A DNA stretch of 10,455 bases from Bacteroidales bacterium UBA1757 (GTDB lineage: Bacteria > Bacteroidota > Bacteroidia > Bacteroidales > UBA1402), in assembly GCA_002315625.1 (NCBI GenBank), contig DCHH01000025.1, forward strand, positions 59,901 to 70,355, written 5' to 3'. Made by a program: the position numbers and the translations under genes. The notes beneath the pieces are model-generated. The model worked only from the letters and a program-made list of their open reading frames with translations, was not told the origin of the DNA and made no database searches. Shown piece by piece: positions 1 to 7,560 of the stretch. How positions within the stretch are numbered: position 1 is the first letter of the stretch; each line of letters begins with the position of its first letter.

Positions 1-39
1 GACACCCTGAAAGACTTCAACAAAATGTTAAACATCTAA
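1..39 (+). CDS. mutA: Methylmalonyl-CoA mutase small subunit, 3' end only
   Basis: Thirteen codons in frame 1, ending in TAA at 37-39, encode the tail DTLKDFNKMLNI. The tail alone is too short to identify a family. The call rests on position: it ends 13 bases before the large-subunit gene, and in Bacteroidales the small and large mutase subunits are normally encoded side by side in that order. The small subunit is a degenerate paralogue of the large one that lacks B12 binding and forms the heterodimer. The rest of the gene lies outside the window. Confidence 0.7.
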   Translation, partial: DTLKDFNKMLNI

Positions 40-52
40 TCAGTTCAAGGAT

Positions 53-2197
53 ATGAAACCAGATTTCAAAAACATTGACATCAAGGCTGCCACTCCCGCC
101 GAGGAACTCTGCAGCTGTAAGGGCAACCAGAACGGTGAAGCCACTTGGAAAACCCCTGAGCTCATTGATGTGAAGCCCATCTATACAAAGGAAGACCTCG
201 AAGGAATGGAACACCTGCACTATGCTGCCGGTATCGCCCCCAACCTCCGCGGCCCGTACTCAACCATGTACGTCATGCGTCCATGGACCATCCGCCAGTA
301 TGCCGGATTCTCCACCGCTGAAGAATCAAACGCTTTCTACCGCCGCAACCTGGCTGCCGGTCAGAAGGGTCTGTCGGTTGCTTTCGACCTTGCCACCCAC
401 CGCGGTTATGACGCCGATCATCCACGTGTAGTCGGTGATGTAGGTAAGGCTGGTGTGTCTATCTGCTCCGTTGAAGATATGAAGGTTTTGTTCGACGGAA
501 TTCCATTGAACAAGATGTCTGTTTCCATGACCATGAACGGTGCCGTTCTTCCCATCCTGGCTTTCTACATCGTAGCTGCTCAGGAACAGGGTGCCAGCCT
601 TGAGGAAATGGCCGGAACCATCCAGAACGATATTCTGAAGGAGTTCATGGTGCGTAACACCTATATCTATCCTCCGAAGTTCTCGATGAAGATTATCGCC
701 GACATCTTTGAGTACACCTCTAAGAACATGCCGAAATTCAACTCAATCTCCATCTCCGGATACCACATGCAGGAAGCCGGTGCTACGGCCGACATTGAAC
801 TGGCCTACACCCTGGCCGATGGTATGGAATACCTCCGCGCCGGTATCAACGCCGGCATGGATATCGATACTTTCGCACCCCGCCTCAGCTTCTTCTGGGC
901 CATCGGAACGAACCATTTCATGGAAATCGCCAAGATGCGTGCCGCCCGTCTGTTGTGGGCAAAGATAACGAAGAGCTTCGGTGCCAAGAACCCGAAATCA
1001 ATGGCTCTGCGTACCCATTGCCAGACTTCAGGTTGGTCACTCACCGAGCAGGATCCTTATAATAATGTAGGCCGTACCTGCATCGAGGCCATGGCAGCCG
1101 CTCTGGGCCACACCCAGTCGCTCCACACCAACGCCCTTGACGAAGCCATCGCCCTGCCGACCGACTTCAGCGCCCGTATTGCCCGTAACACCCAGATTTA
1201 CATCCAGGAAGAGACCAACGTATGCCGCGAAATCGACCCGTGGGCCGGCAGCTACTATGTTGAGAACCTGACCAATGAAATCGCCCATAAGGCTTGGGAG
1301 CACATCCAGGAGATTGAGCAGCTCGGCGGTATGGCCAAGGCCATTGAAACCGGCATTCCTAAGATGCGTATCGAAGAGGCCGCTGCCCGCACGCAGGCCC
1401 GTATCGACTCCGGCAGTCAGACTATCGTCGGTACCAACAAGTACCGTCTGGAGCATGAAGACCCCATCGATATTCTCGAAGTCGATAACACCGCTGTCCG
1501 CGAACAGCAGATTGCCCGCTTGAAAGCCCTCCGCGCCAACCGCGACGAAGCAGCTGTCAAGAAAGCCCTCGAAGCCATCACCAAGTGCGTTGAGACCGGT
1601 GAAGGCAATCTTCTCGAACTGGCCGTTGAAGCCGCTCGCGTAAGGGCTTCCCTCGGTGAGATTTCATTTGCCTGCGAACAGATTGTGGGCCGTTACAAAG
1701 CTGTCATCAGAACCATTTCAGGCGTGTATTCAGCAGAAACCAAGAACAATGCAGACTTCCAGAAAGCCTGCCAGCTGGTCGGAGAGTTCGCCAAGAAGGA
1801 AGGCCGCCAGCCCCGTATTATGATTGCCAAGATGGGTCAGGACGGTCACGACCGCGGTGCCAAGGTGGTTGCCACCGGTTATGCCGACTGCGGTTTCGAC
1901 GTCGACATGGGCCCGCTGTTCCAGACTCCGGAAGAGGCTGCCAAGGAAGCCGTCGAAAACGATGTTCACGTACTGGGTGTCTCCTCGCTGGCTGCCGGTC
2001 ACAAGACCCTCATCCCGCAGGTTATCGCCGAGCTGAAGAAACTGGGCCGCGAAGACATCATCGTCATTGCCGGTGGTGTCATCCCCGCACAGGACTATGA
2101 CTTCCTTTACAAAGCTGGCGTAGCTGGCATCTTCGGCCCCGGAACCTCCGTAGCCAAAGCCGCCGTCGCCATCATGGAAATCCTCCTCGCCGAGTAA
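53..2197 (+). CDS. mutB: Methylmalonyl-CoA mutase large (catalytic) subunit
   Basis: This 714-residue cytoplasmic enzyme uses adenosylcobalamin to interconvert (R)-methylmalonyl-CoA and succinyl-CoA, the key carbon rearrangement of succinate-to-propionate fermentation. The N-terminal TIM barrel (about 50-540) carries the substrate motif RGPYSTMY (66-73) with Arg76, Arg81 and Tyr83, then Arg201 and His238 (GYHMQEAG). These match Tyr75, Arg82, Arg87, Tyr89, Arg207 and His244 of the Propionibacterium enzyme at a constant offset of six. The C-terminal B12 domain (about 580-714) has DGHDRG at 597-602, with His599 as lower cobalt ligand, followed by the SSLAAGH and AGG segments. The length is normal and no key residue is missing. 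The start is ATG at 53; an AAGGA at 47-51 sits only one base before it, too close for a standard ribosome site. It follows mutA and is closed by a strong terminator. Codon use suggests high expression. Confidence 0.97.
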   Translation: MKPDFKNIDIKAATPAEELCSCKGNQNGEATWKTPELIDVKPIYTKEDLEGMEHLHYAAGIAPNLRGPYSTMYVMRPWTIRQYAGFSTAEESNAFYRRNLAAGQKGLSVAFDLATHRGYDADHPRVVGDVGKAGVSICSVEDMKVLFDGIPLNKMSVSMTMNGAVLPILAFYIVAAQEQGASLEEMAGTIQNDILKEFMVRNTYIYPPKFSMKIIADIFEYTSKNMPKFNSISISGYHMQEAGATADIELAYTLADGMEYLRAGINAGMDIDTFAPRLSFFWAIGTNHFMEIAKMRAARLLWAKITKSFGAKNPKSMALRTHCQTSGWSLTEQDPYNNVGRTCIEAMAAALGHTQSLHTNALDEAIALPTDFSARIARNTQIYIQEETNVCREIDPWAGSYYVENLTNEIAHKAWEHIQEIEQLGGMAKAIETGIPKMRIEEAAARTQARIDSGSQTIVGTNKYRLEHEDPIDILEVDNTAVREQQIARLKALRANRDEAAVKKALEAITKCVETGEGNLLELAVEAARVRASLGEISFACEQIVGRYKAVIRTISGVYSAETKNNADFQKACQLVGEFAKKEGRQPRIMIAKMGQDGHDRGAKVVATGYADCGFDVDMGPLFQTPEEAAKEAVENDVHVLGVSSLAAGHKTLIPQVIAELKKLGREDIIVIAGGVIPAQDYDFLYKAGVAGIFGPGTSVAKAAVAIMEILLAE

Positions 2198-2212
2198 AAC
2201 TCCCTGATATTC

Positions 2213-2251
2213 AAAAGAAAGGGTGGCAAATTCTGCCACCCTTTCTTTTTT
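2213..2251 (+). terminator. Strong intrinsic terminator after mutB
   Basis: A perfect 16-bp inverted repeat pairs 2213-2228 with 2234-2249 around the five-base loop AATTC. The inner eight pairs are GC-rich (GGGTGGCA/TGCCACCC) and the outer part is A-rich on the left and T-rich on the right, running into TTTCTTTTTT. This is a textbook rho-independent terminator 15 bases after the mutB stop. The A-tract on the left could let it also stop transcription from the other direction, but no convergent gene is visible. Confidence 0.93.
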
Positions 2252-2410
2252 CCTGATTATTTCCCATATTTACAGAAAGTATAGGCTTTACTGGCGTATT
2301 GAGCGCCTCCATGATGTTAGTCGGTGCCGAATTCATCCTCTATCCCAACCGTTGACTTTTTTGTTAAAGAAATAAAATACTTCGGATTTTAATACGCCAC
2401 TTTAAAGAAA

Positions 2411-2489
2411 TTGATACAATATACAACAAAAATGAACCATTTTCCAAAATATATTTTTAATTTTGCATCCGTTGTATAAATTGTTTTAG
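2411..2489. repeat. Imperfect inverted repeat flanking the susC promoter
   Basis: TATACAAC at 2420-2427 is the exact reverse complement of GTTGTATA at 2471-2478. Outside these cores ACAA (2416-2419) again pairs with TTGT (2481-2484), with two extra bases (AA, 2479-2480) in the right arm. The left arm also has ATACAA twice, seven bases apart. The 43 bases between the cores contain the -7 box. This could be a regulator-binding pair or chance in AT-rich DNA. A small invertible segment is a weaker possibility because the arms are short and imperfect. Confidence 0.4.
2458..2465 (+). promoter_or_regulatory. Putative susC -7 promoter box
   Basis: TAATTTTG matches the Bacteroidota -7 consensus TAnnTTTG exactly and is followed by CA, as often seen. 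Transcription would begin near 2470-2475 and leave a leader of about 70-75 bases before susC. No good -33 TTTG is found 19-21 bases upstream, as expected for a promoter that needs an activator, though this could also weaken the call. Confidence 0.6.
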
Positions 2490-2545
2490 AGCCTTGATTC
2501 CATTTTAATTACAATATCTTTTACTAACCCTTAAAAACAAGTCAA

Positions 2546-5500
2546 ATGAAGAAGAGATTGCTTCTTTTGCTGGTATCAATCCTGTTGATACCGGTCGGAC
2601 TGGCTGCTCAGAACGTTGCCGTCAACGGTAATGTGAAAGATGCCGCTGGTGAACCCATTATCGGAGCGACCATCAGAGTTGTCGGACAGACCAACATCGG
2701 AACTGCAACCGACATGGATGGTAACTTCAACCTCTCTGTTCCCGCCGACGCAAAGGAACTCGAAGTGAGTTTCGTCGGTATGGTAGCCCAGACGCTCCCT
2801 ATTGTAAAGGGAAGCCCCATGAACATCGTCCTCAAAGAGGATTCCGAACTGCTCGACGAAGTAGTCATGGTAGGTTATGGCAGCGTCAAAAAATCTGACC
2901 TTACAGGTTCGGTCGGAAGTGTAAAATCCGAAACCATTGCCGGTAAGGGTTCCACTTCCGTTATGGAGAGCCTTCAGGGCACTATTGCCGGTGTCAACGT
3001 CAGCGCATCTTCCAGCCGCGCCGGCGAAAGCATGGACATCCAAATCCGCGGTAAGAGCACCCTGGGTTCCTCAACCCAGCCCCTGTATGTTATTGACGGA
3101 GTTGTCTGCGACGACATGGACTTCCTCAACCCGATGGACATTGATAAAATCGACATCCTGAAGGACGCCTCTTCAACCGCCATCTACGGTTCACGCGCCA
3201 CGAACGGTGTTGTCCAAATCACCACCAAGAGAGGTGAAGGAGCAGTGAAAGCCACTGTCAGCTACGACGGATACTATGGTTTGAAGACCGTTGCCAACAT
3301 GCCCGAATTCATGGACGGCTACGAATTCATGCAGTACCGCTTCTTCCGCTACCTCACTTCGAAGTACAACAGCGACGGTACCACCACCTGGACTATGTCA
3401 GACGCCAACTACCGCAACGTATGGGGTGCCAGCAGTGTCGTTACACAGAAGATGTACACCGAAAACAACTACACCGATTGGGTTCCCCTTGTAACCCGCG
3501 ACGGTAGCCAGCAGAACCATTTCATCAACGTGACGGGCAATGCCAAGAACATGACCTATCGCGTTGCCGCCGGTTTCCAGGATGAAAAAGGTGTCATGTA
3601 CGACGCTTACAAACGCTTCAACCTGAAAGGCGCCCTCGACAGCAAAATCGGCAACAAAATGGCCACCGGTTTCTCAACCAACCTGGCCTATTCCTGGAGA
3701 GACAATGCCAGCCAGAAGTCAGTCAACACCGGTTTCATGATGGCTCCCATCATGCCCGCCTACTATTGGGAAGGTGAAAAAGCCGGCCAGCCCATTCCCC
3801 AGCCCGCCAAGGATGCTGTGGTCTATCCCAACGGCGGTGGTCCGACCTCTACCTACAACCCAATCCTTGACCGTCAGAACACCACCGACGAATATACCAC
3901 CTTCACGGCCATGGCCAACCTCTACTTGCAGTACAACCCCATCAAGGAGGTCACTTTGAAGACCACCTTCTCTCCGTTGTACAGAAACACCCAGCACGGC
4001 ACCTTCTACACCGGCCAGACCGAGACCCGTCGTGACAAGGGAACCAACCAGATGGAAGACCAGACCTACAAGCGCTTCTCATGGACATGGGACACGCAGG
4101 CCCAATTCGACAAGACCTGGGGTAAGCACAAATTCTCTGCTCTGGCTTTGTTCAGCGCCTACCAGTTCGACAGCGAATCCAACTACATCAAGGAAACCAA
4201 CATGCCCTTCGACGTGAAGTGGTACAACTGGGGTGCCGGTACGATTGAAAATGCTACCAGCAGCTGGTCACGCATCACCATGTTATCATGGGTTGCCCGT
4301 ATCAACTACAGCTTTGCCGACCGTTACCTCCTGACCGTTTCTTCACGTTGGGACGGCAGCTCGAAGTTCGCTCAAGAGAACCGTTGGGGTATGTTCCCCT
4401 CCGCCGCTTTTGCATGGCGCATCAATCAGGAAGAATGGATGTCTGAAGCCGACTGGCTTAGCAACCTGAAACTCCGTCTGAGCTATGGTCTTACCGGTAA
4501 CAACGCTGGTGTAGGTGCATACGACACACAGGCCAATGCCGATGTCAAGTACTACTACAACTTCGGCAGCACCATTGCCAATGGCTACGGCTACAACATG
4601 AGCAATGCCAATCTGAAATGGGAGAAGACCTCCGAGTTCAACGTCGGTCTCGACTTCGGTTTTATCAACAACCGCATCAGCGGTAGCATTGACTACTACT
4701 TCCGTGACTCCCGTGACCTGCTCATGAGCATGAAGACCCCGATTGAATTGGGTTCGTCGTCCGGTACACTGGTTGACAACGTCGGCCGAGTTACCAACGA
4801 AGGTATTGAAATTATGTTGAGCACCGTCAATATCACCAATAAGAATTGGCGTTGGGTCACCAACTTCACCTTCGCCCACAACAAGAACACCATCAAGGAG
4901 CTCAGCAGCGGTGTCACCGAAGATATCGGTAACAAGTGGTTTGTCGGAAGCCCAATTGATGTGGTTTACGGTTACGAAATGGTCGGTGTGGTTGACGCTG
5001 CCCGTGCCAAGGAAATTTTCAACGATGCCAGTATGAAGACCAAGTTCTACGAAGGCGAAATGGAGCTCAAGGACCAGAACGGTGACGGTGTCATCAACGC
5101 CAAGGATAAGACTATCCAAGGCCATGCCTCTCCCGACTGGACCGGAAGCTTCACTTCCATCCTGAACTACAAGGGCATTGACTTTACCGTAGGACTCTAT
5201 GCCTCCATCGGTGGCAAGGTCTATTCTCCTTTCATGCGCGAATTCACCCGCTACGGATCACGCGGCACCCAGCACCTCAAGATGGACTTCTACATTCCCG
5301 ACGGAGCCCCCATCCTGGCTGAACCCGGTAATCTCGAGCTTATCGACAATGGTGACGGCAAGTCCGGTTTCCAGAACAACAACAATATCGTTGCCAAGCA
5401 GCAGGGAACCCACTACGGCGAATATCCTTATCCGACCAGCACCAACGGTAATGGCCAGGGTTCTATCCTCGGCGGTGAGGACAATGCAAACAACCCCCTG

Positions 5501-5731
5501 TACTGGGTTGACAACTCATACGTCCGTATCAAGAACATCACCTTGGGATACACCTTCCCGAAGAGCATCATGAAGAGTATAAGCTTGAGAATTTATGCCA
5601 ACATTCTCAATCCCTTCACCTTCACCGACTATAAAGGTTTCGACCCCGAATGGGCCGGTTCCTCTGTCATGGATGGCCGCGGCGGTGTCAGTTCACGTAC
5701 CTACCAATTTGGTGTAAACCTGAAATTTTAA
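2546..5731 (+). CDS. SusC/RagA-family TonB-linked outer-membrane transporter
   Basis: This is a 1061-residue outer-membrane transporter that imports a nutrient captured by its SusD partner, powered by TonB-ExbBD. It has a signal peptide with likely cleavage after Ala21 (VGLAA|QN). A carboxypeptidase-regulatory-like beta domain follows at about 25-97, then a TonB-box-like EVVMVGYG (105-112), a plug domain (about 112-230) with PLYVIDGV and the SusC signature around ILKDASSTAIYGSRATNG (204-221), and a 22-strand-type barrel ending in Phe (GVNLKF). Residues 843-854 form a calcium-loop-like DxNxDG...D motif common in this family. I find only one cysteine (188, in the plug). The length is typical and the frame intact. 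It is 19 bases from susD. No adjacent hydrolase or regulator reveals the substrate, which could be a glycan, glycopeptide or peptide. Heavy use of C-ending codons suggests abundant protein. Confidence 0.95.
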   Translation: MKKRLLLLLVSILLIPVGLAAQNVAVNGNVKDAAGEPIIGATIRVVGQTNIGTATDMDGNFNLSVPADAKELEVSFVGMVAQTLPIVKGSPMNIVLKEDSELLDEVVMVGYGSVKKSDLTGSVGSVKSETIAGKGSTSVMESLQGTIAGVNVSASSSRAGESMDIQIRGKSTLGSSTQPLYVIDGVVCDDMDFLNPMDIDKIDILKDASSTAIYGSRATNGVVQITTKRGEGAVKATVSYDGYYGLKTVANMPEFMDGYEFMQYRFFRYLTSKYNSDGTTTWTMSDANYRNVWGASSVVTQKMYTENNYTDWVPLVTRDGSQQNHFINVTGNAKNMTYRVAAGFQDEKGVMYDAYKRFNLKGALDSKIGNKMATGFSTNLAYSWRDNASQKSVNTGFMMAPIMPAYYWEGEKAGQPIPQPAKDAVVYPNGGGPTSTYNPILDRQNTTDEYTTFTAMANLYLQYNPIKEVTLKTTFSPLYRNTQHGTFYTGQTETRRDKGTNQMEDQTYKRFSWTWDTQAQFDKTWGKHKFSALALFSAYQFDSESNYIKETNMPFDVKWYNWGAGTIENATSSWSRITMLSWVARINYSFADRYLLTVSSRWDGSSKFAQENRWGMFPSAAFAWRINQEEWMSEADWLSNLKLRLSYGLTGNNAGVGAYDTQANADVKYYYNFGSTIANGYGYNMSNANLKWEKTSEFNVGLDFGFINNRISGSIDYYFRDSRDLLMSMKTPIELGSSSGTLVDNVGRVTNEGIEIMLSTVNITNKNWRWVTNFTFAHNKNTIKELSSGVTEDIGNKWFVGSPIDVVYGYEMVGVVDAARAKEIFNDASMKTKFYEGEMELKDQNGDGVINAKDKTIQGHASPDWTGSFTSILNYKGIDFTVGLYASIGGKVYSPFMREFTRYGSRGTQHLKMDFYIPDGAPILAEPGNLELIDNGDGKSGFQNNNNIVAKQQGTHYGEYPYPTSTNGNGQGSILGGEDNANNPLYWVDNSYVRIKNITLGYTFPKSIMKSISLRIYANILNPFTFTDYKGFDPEWAGSSVMDGRGGVSSRTYQFGVNLKF

Positions 5732-5750
5732 CCGTTTAAATTGACCTACA

Positions 5751-7493
5751 ATGAAAAAGATATATTTATTGATTGCGACGGTTTGCACCCTTGTCCTGAG
5801 CAGCTGTGCAGGCTTCCTCGACCAGGACAACCGTTCGAATGTTTCTTCCGAGAGCTTCTACAAGACAGCCTCCGGATTTGAGAGCCTGACCAACGCTATG
5901 TATTCCACTATCCGCACCCTCTACAACAGCCAGCCGGTCCTTTTTGTGGGCGGTTCCGACCTGTACGGTGACGGAAAGAGCGAATCTGTCGTCTATACCT
6001 ATTTCACCTTTACTGCCTCTGACGCAGGTGTTCTGAAATTCTATCAGAACTGCTACAAGGGTATCCAGATGTGTAACTCTGTATTGTACTACGGAGGTGT
6101 CACCGAAGAGAGCGCCAAGCGTCTCCAATATATGGACGAAGCCCGCTTTATCCGTGCATGGTACTACTTCCAGCTTGTCCAGCAGTTCGGCGGCGTGGAG
6201 ATCAACAAGGAGATGTTCAACTCTGCTGTGATGTCACATCCGCGCAACTCCCTGAAAGAGTGCTACGACTTCATAATTGAAGAATTCACCTACCTCGTAG
6301 GCAACGACTCCAAACTTCTGGCCACCAGCAATGTAGGCCGTGCCAACAAACAGGCTGCAAACTTCTTCCTGGCCAAGGCTTATCTGACCCGTGGCTGGCT
6401 TGACGGCAAGGACTACGAAGTGCAGGAGGAGAACATTGCTCAGGCTACCGACTTTGACAACGCCGTCAAATATGCTCTGGCATCAATTAACGGTGTTGAA
6501 CCTTCCAAATCCATTGAAGAGGTCTTCGACATCAAGAACGAAAACGACGCAGAATTCTTCTGGAGCTGCTGCTTCGACTACAATGCCGTTTCCAACCCCT
6601 CCTCAGACGGTTCATATCAGATGTGCCAGTTCGGTGCTTATCTGGGCGGTTCCGAGCGTGCTAACAACAAGGCCATGGACGGAAACTTCTCTCCGCTGCT
6701 TCACATGCACCAGCAGTTCGACAAGGGCGACGGCCGCTACGAGCAGACCTTCATGTTCGAATTCTACGAAGACAACAAAACTCCTAATGGTCTGAACTAC
6801 TTCGCATACTACAATGCTCCGACCACCAAGAAAATCCGTTACTATTACACCCCATGGTGGGCCGATACCACGGATGTGCTTGCCTGGTTCGCTGATGATC
6901 CATACAAAATCAAGGACGAAGTTGAATACGTAAGCTTCACACGTGCCGAGGGCGGTATCGCCCCCTCAAATGGTCAGCCCGAAACCTACAAGAACCGCCG
7001 TCACCAAGACGTAGGTGTTCCTTGTATCAAGAAGTTCGACGACTACACCGCCACCTCTATGGCCAACCGCAGCAGCACGTGCAGCATGCACGATGTATCA
7101 CTTGCCCGTCTAGGCGAAGCTTACCTGATTGCCGCCGAAGCCTATATGAAGAAAGGTGACAACACCAACGCCGCCAAGATGATTAACACACTGCGCAAGC
7201 GTCCAGGCACCATCAAGGCCGGATTTGAAACAGCTATGACCGTTTCTGCTTCCGACATAAACGTTGACTTCATCCTGAAGGAGCGTTGCTGCGAGCTGGC
7301 CGGCGAATATGTCCGCTGGACTGACATCAAGCGTTGCCACGTACTGGTTGACTACATCACCAAATATCAGGAGGACGCCATCGATGTCAACAACCTGAAG
7401 GGTACCGACGGAAAGTACAAGATTCTCCGTCCGATTCCCCAGAATGCTATTGACCTGAACCAGGCCGAAATCCAACAGAACCCTGGATTCTAA
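5751..7493 (+). CDS. SusD/RagB-family outer-membrane lipoprotein
   Basis: This 580-residue surface lipoprotein acts as the lid that captures substrate above the SusC barrel. The signal peptide ends in a lipobox LSSC, so Cys19 is the lipidated residue. The N-terminal SusD-like part has helical TPR-type segments, including the hallmark EARFIRAWYYFQLVQQFGG (130-148). The C-terminal RagB/SusD part has RLGEAYLIAAEAY (453-465), an ILKERCCELAGEYVRWTDIKR-like region (508-528) and the usual ending PIPQ...QQNPGF (561-580). An aromatic stretch, IRYYYTPWW (362-370), might contribute to ligand contacts. The mature protein has eleven cysteines besides Cys19, including two adjacent pairs (273-274 and 513-514), which I regard as many for this family. 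It is cotranscribed with susC and followed by a terminator-like hairpin. The substrate is unknown. Confidence 0.95.
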   Translation: MKKIYLLIATVCTLVLSSCAGFLDQDNRSNVSSESFYKTASGFESLTNAMYSTIRTLYNSQPVLFVGGSDLYGDGKSESVVYTYFTFTASDAGVLKFYQNCYKGIQMCNSVLYYGGVTEESAKRLQYMDEARFIRAWYYFQLVQQFGGVEINKEMFNSAVMSHPRNSLKECYDFIIEEFTYLVGNDSKLLATSNVGRANKQAANFFLAKAYLTRGWLDGKDYEVQEENIAQATDFDNAVKYALASINGVEPSKSIEEVFDIKNENDAEFFWSCCFDYNAVSNPSSDGSYQMCQFGAYLGGSERANNKAMDGNFSPLLHMHQQFDKGDGRYEQTFMFEFYEDNKTPNGLNYFAYYNAPTTKKIRYYYTPWWADTTDVLAWFADDPYKIKDEVEYVSFTRAEGGIAPSNGQPETYKNRRHQDVGVPCIKKFDDYTATSMANRSSTCSMHDVSLARLGEAYLIAAEAYMKKGDNTNAAKMINTLRKRPGTIKAGFETAMTVSASDINVDFILKERCCELAGEYVRWTDIKRCHVLVDYITKYQEDAIDVNNLKGTDGKYKILRPIPQNAIDLNQAEIQQNPGF

Positions 7494-7516
7494 TTTGTCA
7501 TTCCCCATCCATTAAC

Positions 7517-7554
7517 AGGAGGCGGACACCGAAAAAGTGCCCGCCTCCTCTTTT
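7517..7554 (+). terminator. Terminator-like hairpin between susD and the dehydrogenase gene
   Basis: AGGAGGCGG (7517-7525) pairs perfectly with CCGCCTCCT (7541-7549). Past one A-C mismatch, CAC (7527-7529) pairs with GTG (7537-7539), leaving the loop CGAAAAA. The hairpin is followed by CTTTT (7550-7554). The GC-rich stem and T-run fit an intrinsic terminator for susCD, though the T-run is short, so readthrough is plausible. It ends only six bases before the next start codon, so it may also act as an attenuator or limit translation. Confidence 0.75.
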
Positions 7555-7560
7555 CAACTT

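Larger units (their letters stand above)
2252..2545 (+). other. AT-rich intergenic region upstream of susC
   Basis: This gap of almost 300 bases holds no supportable gene. From about 2281 to 2355 the composition is richer in GC and reads like coding sequence in one frame, ending at TGA 2353-2355, but it is too short to name and has no visible start signal. From about 2355 onward the DNA is very AT-rich and contains the putative susC promoter and a flanking inverted repeat. I found no antisense -7 box, no sigma or anti-sigma gene and no tRNA here. Confidence 0.7.

Noticed and set aside
1730..2239. 169-codon minus-strand frame opposite the 3' end of mutB
   Set aside because: It is antisense to the conserved B12-binding domain and begins inside the terminator; it is a codon-bias shadow.
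2428..2470. Confident call of a phase-variable invertible promoter
   Set aside because: The flanking repeats are only 8 bp perfect plus an interrupted extension, and no recombinase is nearby. It is kept only as a hypothesis under findings.
5059..5110. Dockerin or EF-hand domain suggested by DxNxDGxI in susC
   Set aside because: A single loop of this type is common in SusC barrels; no second repeat or helix pair is seen, so no separate domain is called.
4343..5125. 260-codon open frame on the minus strand inside susC
   Set aside because: It lies opposite a clear SusC barrel region. Long antisense frames arise easily when the sense gene favours C-ending codons, and the peptide resembles no family I know.
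7537..7560. Upstream GTG start for the dehydrogenase, adding eight residues
   Set aside because: The GTG is within the terminator-like stem, and the family's usual N-terminus begins at the ATG at 7561.
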